Source: Blastocystis sp. Blastoise (taxonomy: Eukaryota > Sar > Bigyra > Opalinata > Blastocystidae). From it: DNA of 64,000 nt. Of this stretch, positions 62,148-64,000 are shown one piece after another (the first letter of the stretch is position 1; every line of letters begins with the position of its first letter). The notes beneath the pieces were generated by a model. That model did no database searches. It was not told where the DNA came from and saw only the letters and a list, made by a program, of their open reading frames with translations. The stretch lies in the NCBI GenBank assembly GCA_039096225.1, contig JBBPEB010000002.1:806001-870000 (forward strand), in the 5' to 3' direction. A program made the position numbers and the translations under genes.

Positions 62148-64000
62148 ATGGAATCAGATGAACAGAACAGTCGGCCACTGTCTCAAAGTTTAAAAAATGT
62201 AGATATGCTTGGTCATCGTTCTGTCAATTCTTTAAGAAGATCTCGAGTTATTCGTCCTCTTTCTACTACGTTAACAGGAGATATTGATCTAATTAAATCT
62301 GAGTCGCTTCTTGAAGTTAAAACACACAAATATCTTTTGAAGAATGGATCCTTACAAGAAGCAGAGGAAATAAATAAATTATTTTCTGAAGGTTGTTGGG
62401 TTTATAAAGTTCAAGCAAACAATATTTGGAAAAAATCAGTGAGTATTATGTGTATTAAGTTATTAATTTCCTTCTTTTATAGAATAATTTACAGAAGCGT
62501 TATATAAAGATCGATAACGACATACTCCTTTATGATCACAATGAAAAAATGCAAAATCCTCAGTATTTTATATGTTTTTAATATTTATTTATTATTATAT
62601 TTTTTTTTAGGAAGATAAATTTGTTACAAGTCTCTGCTTCTACATATCCAAGCACGTTCCTTCCTAAAGACTATGCAATAAAAGATACAGTTGATGTTAT
62701 AGCACATAATAGGACGTATACATTTGTTGGAAAATCAAATTTATCAAAATCAATTGAATTTGTTAATTATGTATTTTTTTAAACTTATTATGTATAAAGT
62801 CGTTTTATTATATACATTACATAATCTAGTTGGGCAGATATTGTGAAAAGGTATTATCGCTAACTCAAAAACCTTCAGATCCAGTTATGATTGATGACTT
62901 GTATATATATATATATAGTATACTTTATTCTTTTTTACAATGTTTATATATATGTATATAGGTATAAAAAAGGTTTGCTGTTAGAGAGTTGCCCTGTTGA
63001 AACCATAGAAAATCGTGTTCATTCGATATCTGTAGATGAGAAATGGAAATATATACAAGAACATAATTTACATTTAGAAAATGTGAAACTAAATGAACAA
63101 ACGGATTTCCTTATTACTACTTTATGTCATGTATATATATATATATACAAATAAGAATATTAATATATATAAAATTATTATTTATTCTATTTATTGTTCA
63201 TATCGTCTTTTTATGTTTTCTTTTTTTATTCATTATTATGTATATTTTAGAAAATATATTTTATGATTATTAATAACATATCTAGTTTCAATTTCTATTA
63301 TTATGTTATATATATTATTTTAATATGATATATAAATAGTTTGAGGGACAAGATCCTGAGTCGATATGGAAGTGTATTACTATTATAGAAGAAGGAAATA
63401 ATACTGTTCTAGAACCTTTCTATAATAAAGGAGGTATTCAACATATATTAAAGGTATATATATATATAATCTATTTGTATTAGTAATTTGTATTAATAAT
63501 TTATGTTTTTAAAATAAAAACAATATCTATATATAATATACTAATATTATTATTATATAATTATATATATATATAACTATATATAGAACATTGAATCTTA
63601 TTCATTAGTAGATAAACCAACAGATACCGAGTTACAAGTGATTATTCAACTTCTAACGTGTATACATACTATTATTAATACACCAAAGGGATTAGTACGA
63701 TTATTAACTATTGATAAATCACTATCTTCACTTGTTTTAGCATTATTCCCATTGGAAACAGACTGTATTCTCTGTTTAATTAATATTCTTCTTTCTATAA
63801 TCACATTAGGAAAAGATATATATATTAATCCTGATATTATTAATGTTAAAGAGAATCCAAATGTAATTCGTGTTGAAGATCGTGATACTATATTATATTA
63901 TTTAAAACCAGGTGTAGACTTTGTTATAGAAGCATTAGATAGCTTTCGTAATCGAACAAGAGAACAAATATGTTTTCAAAGTTTAGCTGAAATCTTAGAA
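62148..64000 (+). CDS. PH-domain formin, N-terminal part (runs off the window)
   Basis: Start ATG 62148 (MESDEQNSRPLSQSLKNVDM). Six or more exons join in phase to the window end. Residues about 80-200 resemble a PH domain: GCWVYKVQANNIWKKS, LQKRYIKIDNDILLYD, RTYTFVGKSN and a final helix SIEFVNYLGRYCEKV. An alpha-helical region like the GBD/FH3 of diaphanous-related formins follows: VDEKWKYIQEHNL, FLITTLCHFEGQDPESIW, VLEPFYNKGGIQHILKNI, IHTIINTPKGLVRLLT, and VDFVIEALDSFRNRTREQIC at the edge. The FH1 and FH2 domains, needed for actin nucleation, would lie beyond base 64000. The formin call rests on FH3-like words, so another armadillo-type GTPase effector remains possible. Confidence 0.6.

Overview
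This window is nuclear DNA from a very AT-rich eukaryote, probably a free-living protist. Genes are broken by many short GT-AG introns that are mostly (AT)n; exons stand out by higher GC. Stop codons used are TAA, TAG and TGA, so the code looks standard. A plant/protist-type organellar DNA polymerase argues against fungi and animals. A complex I assembly factor, a mitochondrial PheRS and two mitoribosomal proteins point to respiring mitochondria. Long Asn runs, a PH-formin, a tetraspanin and an AT-AC (U12-type) intron fit a complex amoeboid or similar protist; I cannot name the lineage.

Layout. 1-12 kb is gene-poor: AT satellites and microsatellites, gene-like fragments, and one small multi-exon gene at 5.7-6.2 kb. 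12.1-15.4 kb holds a secreted DnaJ-type protein that lacks a J domain and carries Cys-rich repeats. 16.0-20.5 kb encodes an RRM protein with long Asn and NYNPNYK-like repeats. 21-39.7 kb is a dense block: CstF77/Rna14, CIA30/NDUFAF1, RRP1, RPB5, a TenA-ThiD fusion, mitochondrial PheRS, a coiled-coil protein, mL64-like and mL43. 39.7-45.1 kb is a gene desert with degenerate repeats and a GC-rich palindrome. 45.1-48.5 kb is a Ser/Asn-rich protein, diverging from the organellar DNA polymerase (48.7-53.5 kb). ALG2, ribosomal protein eL22 and a tetraspanin follow, and the window ends inside a PH-FH3 formin.

Themes. Five genes between 25 and 53.5 kb act in mitochondria (CIA30, PheRS, mL64-like, mL43, organellar polymerase). 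RNA metabolism is also well represented (CstF77, RRP1, RPB5, RRM protein). Genes often sit head to head with gaps of 150-510 bp, suggesting shared promoters. Intron sizes run from 23 nt to several hundred nt, the longest inflated by trinucleotide or heptanucleotide microsatellites. All gene models were spliced by eye from frame continuity and family motifs; exon edges may be off by a few bases.
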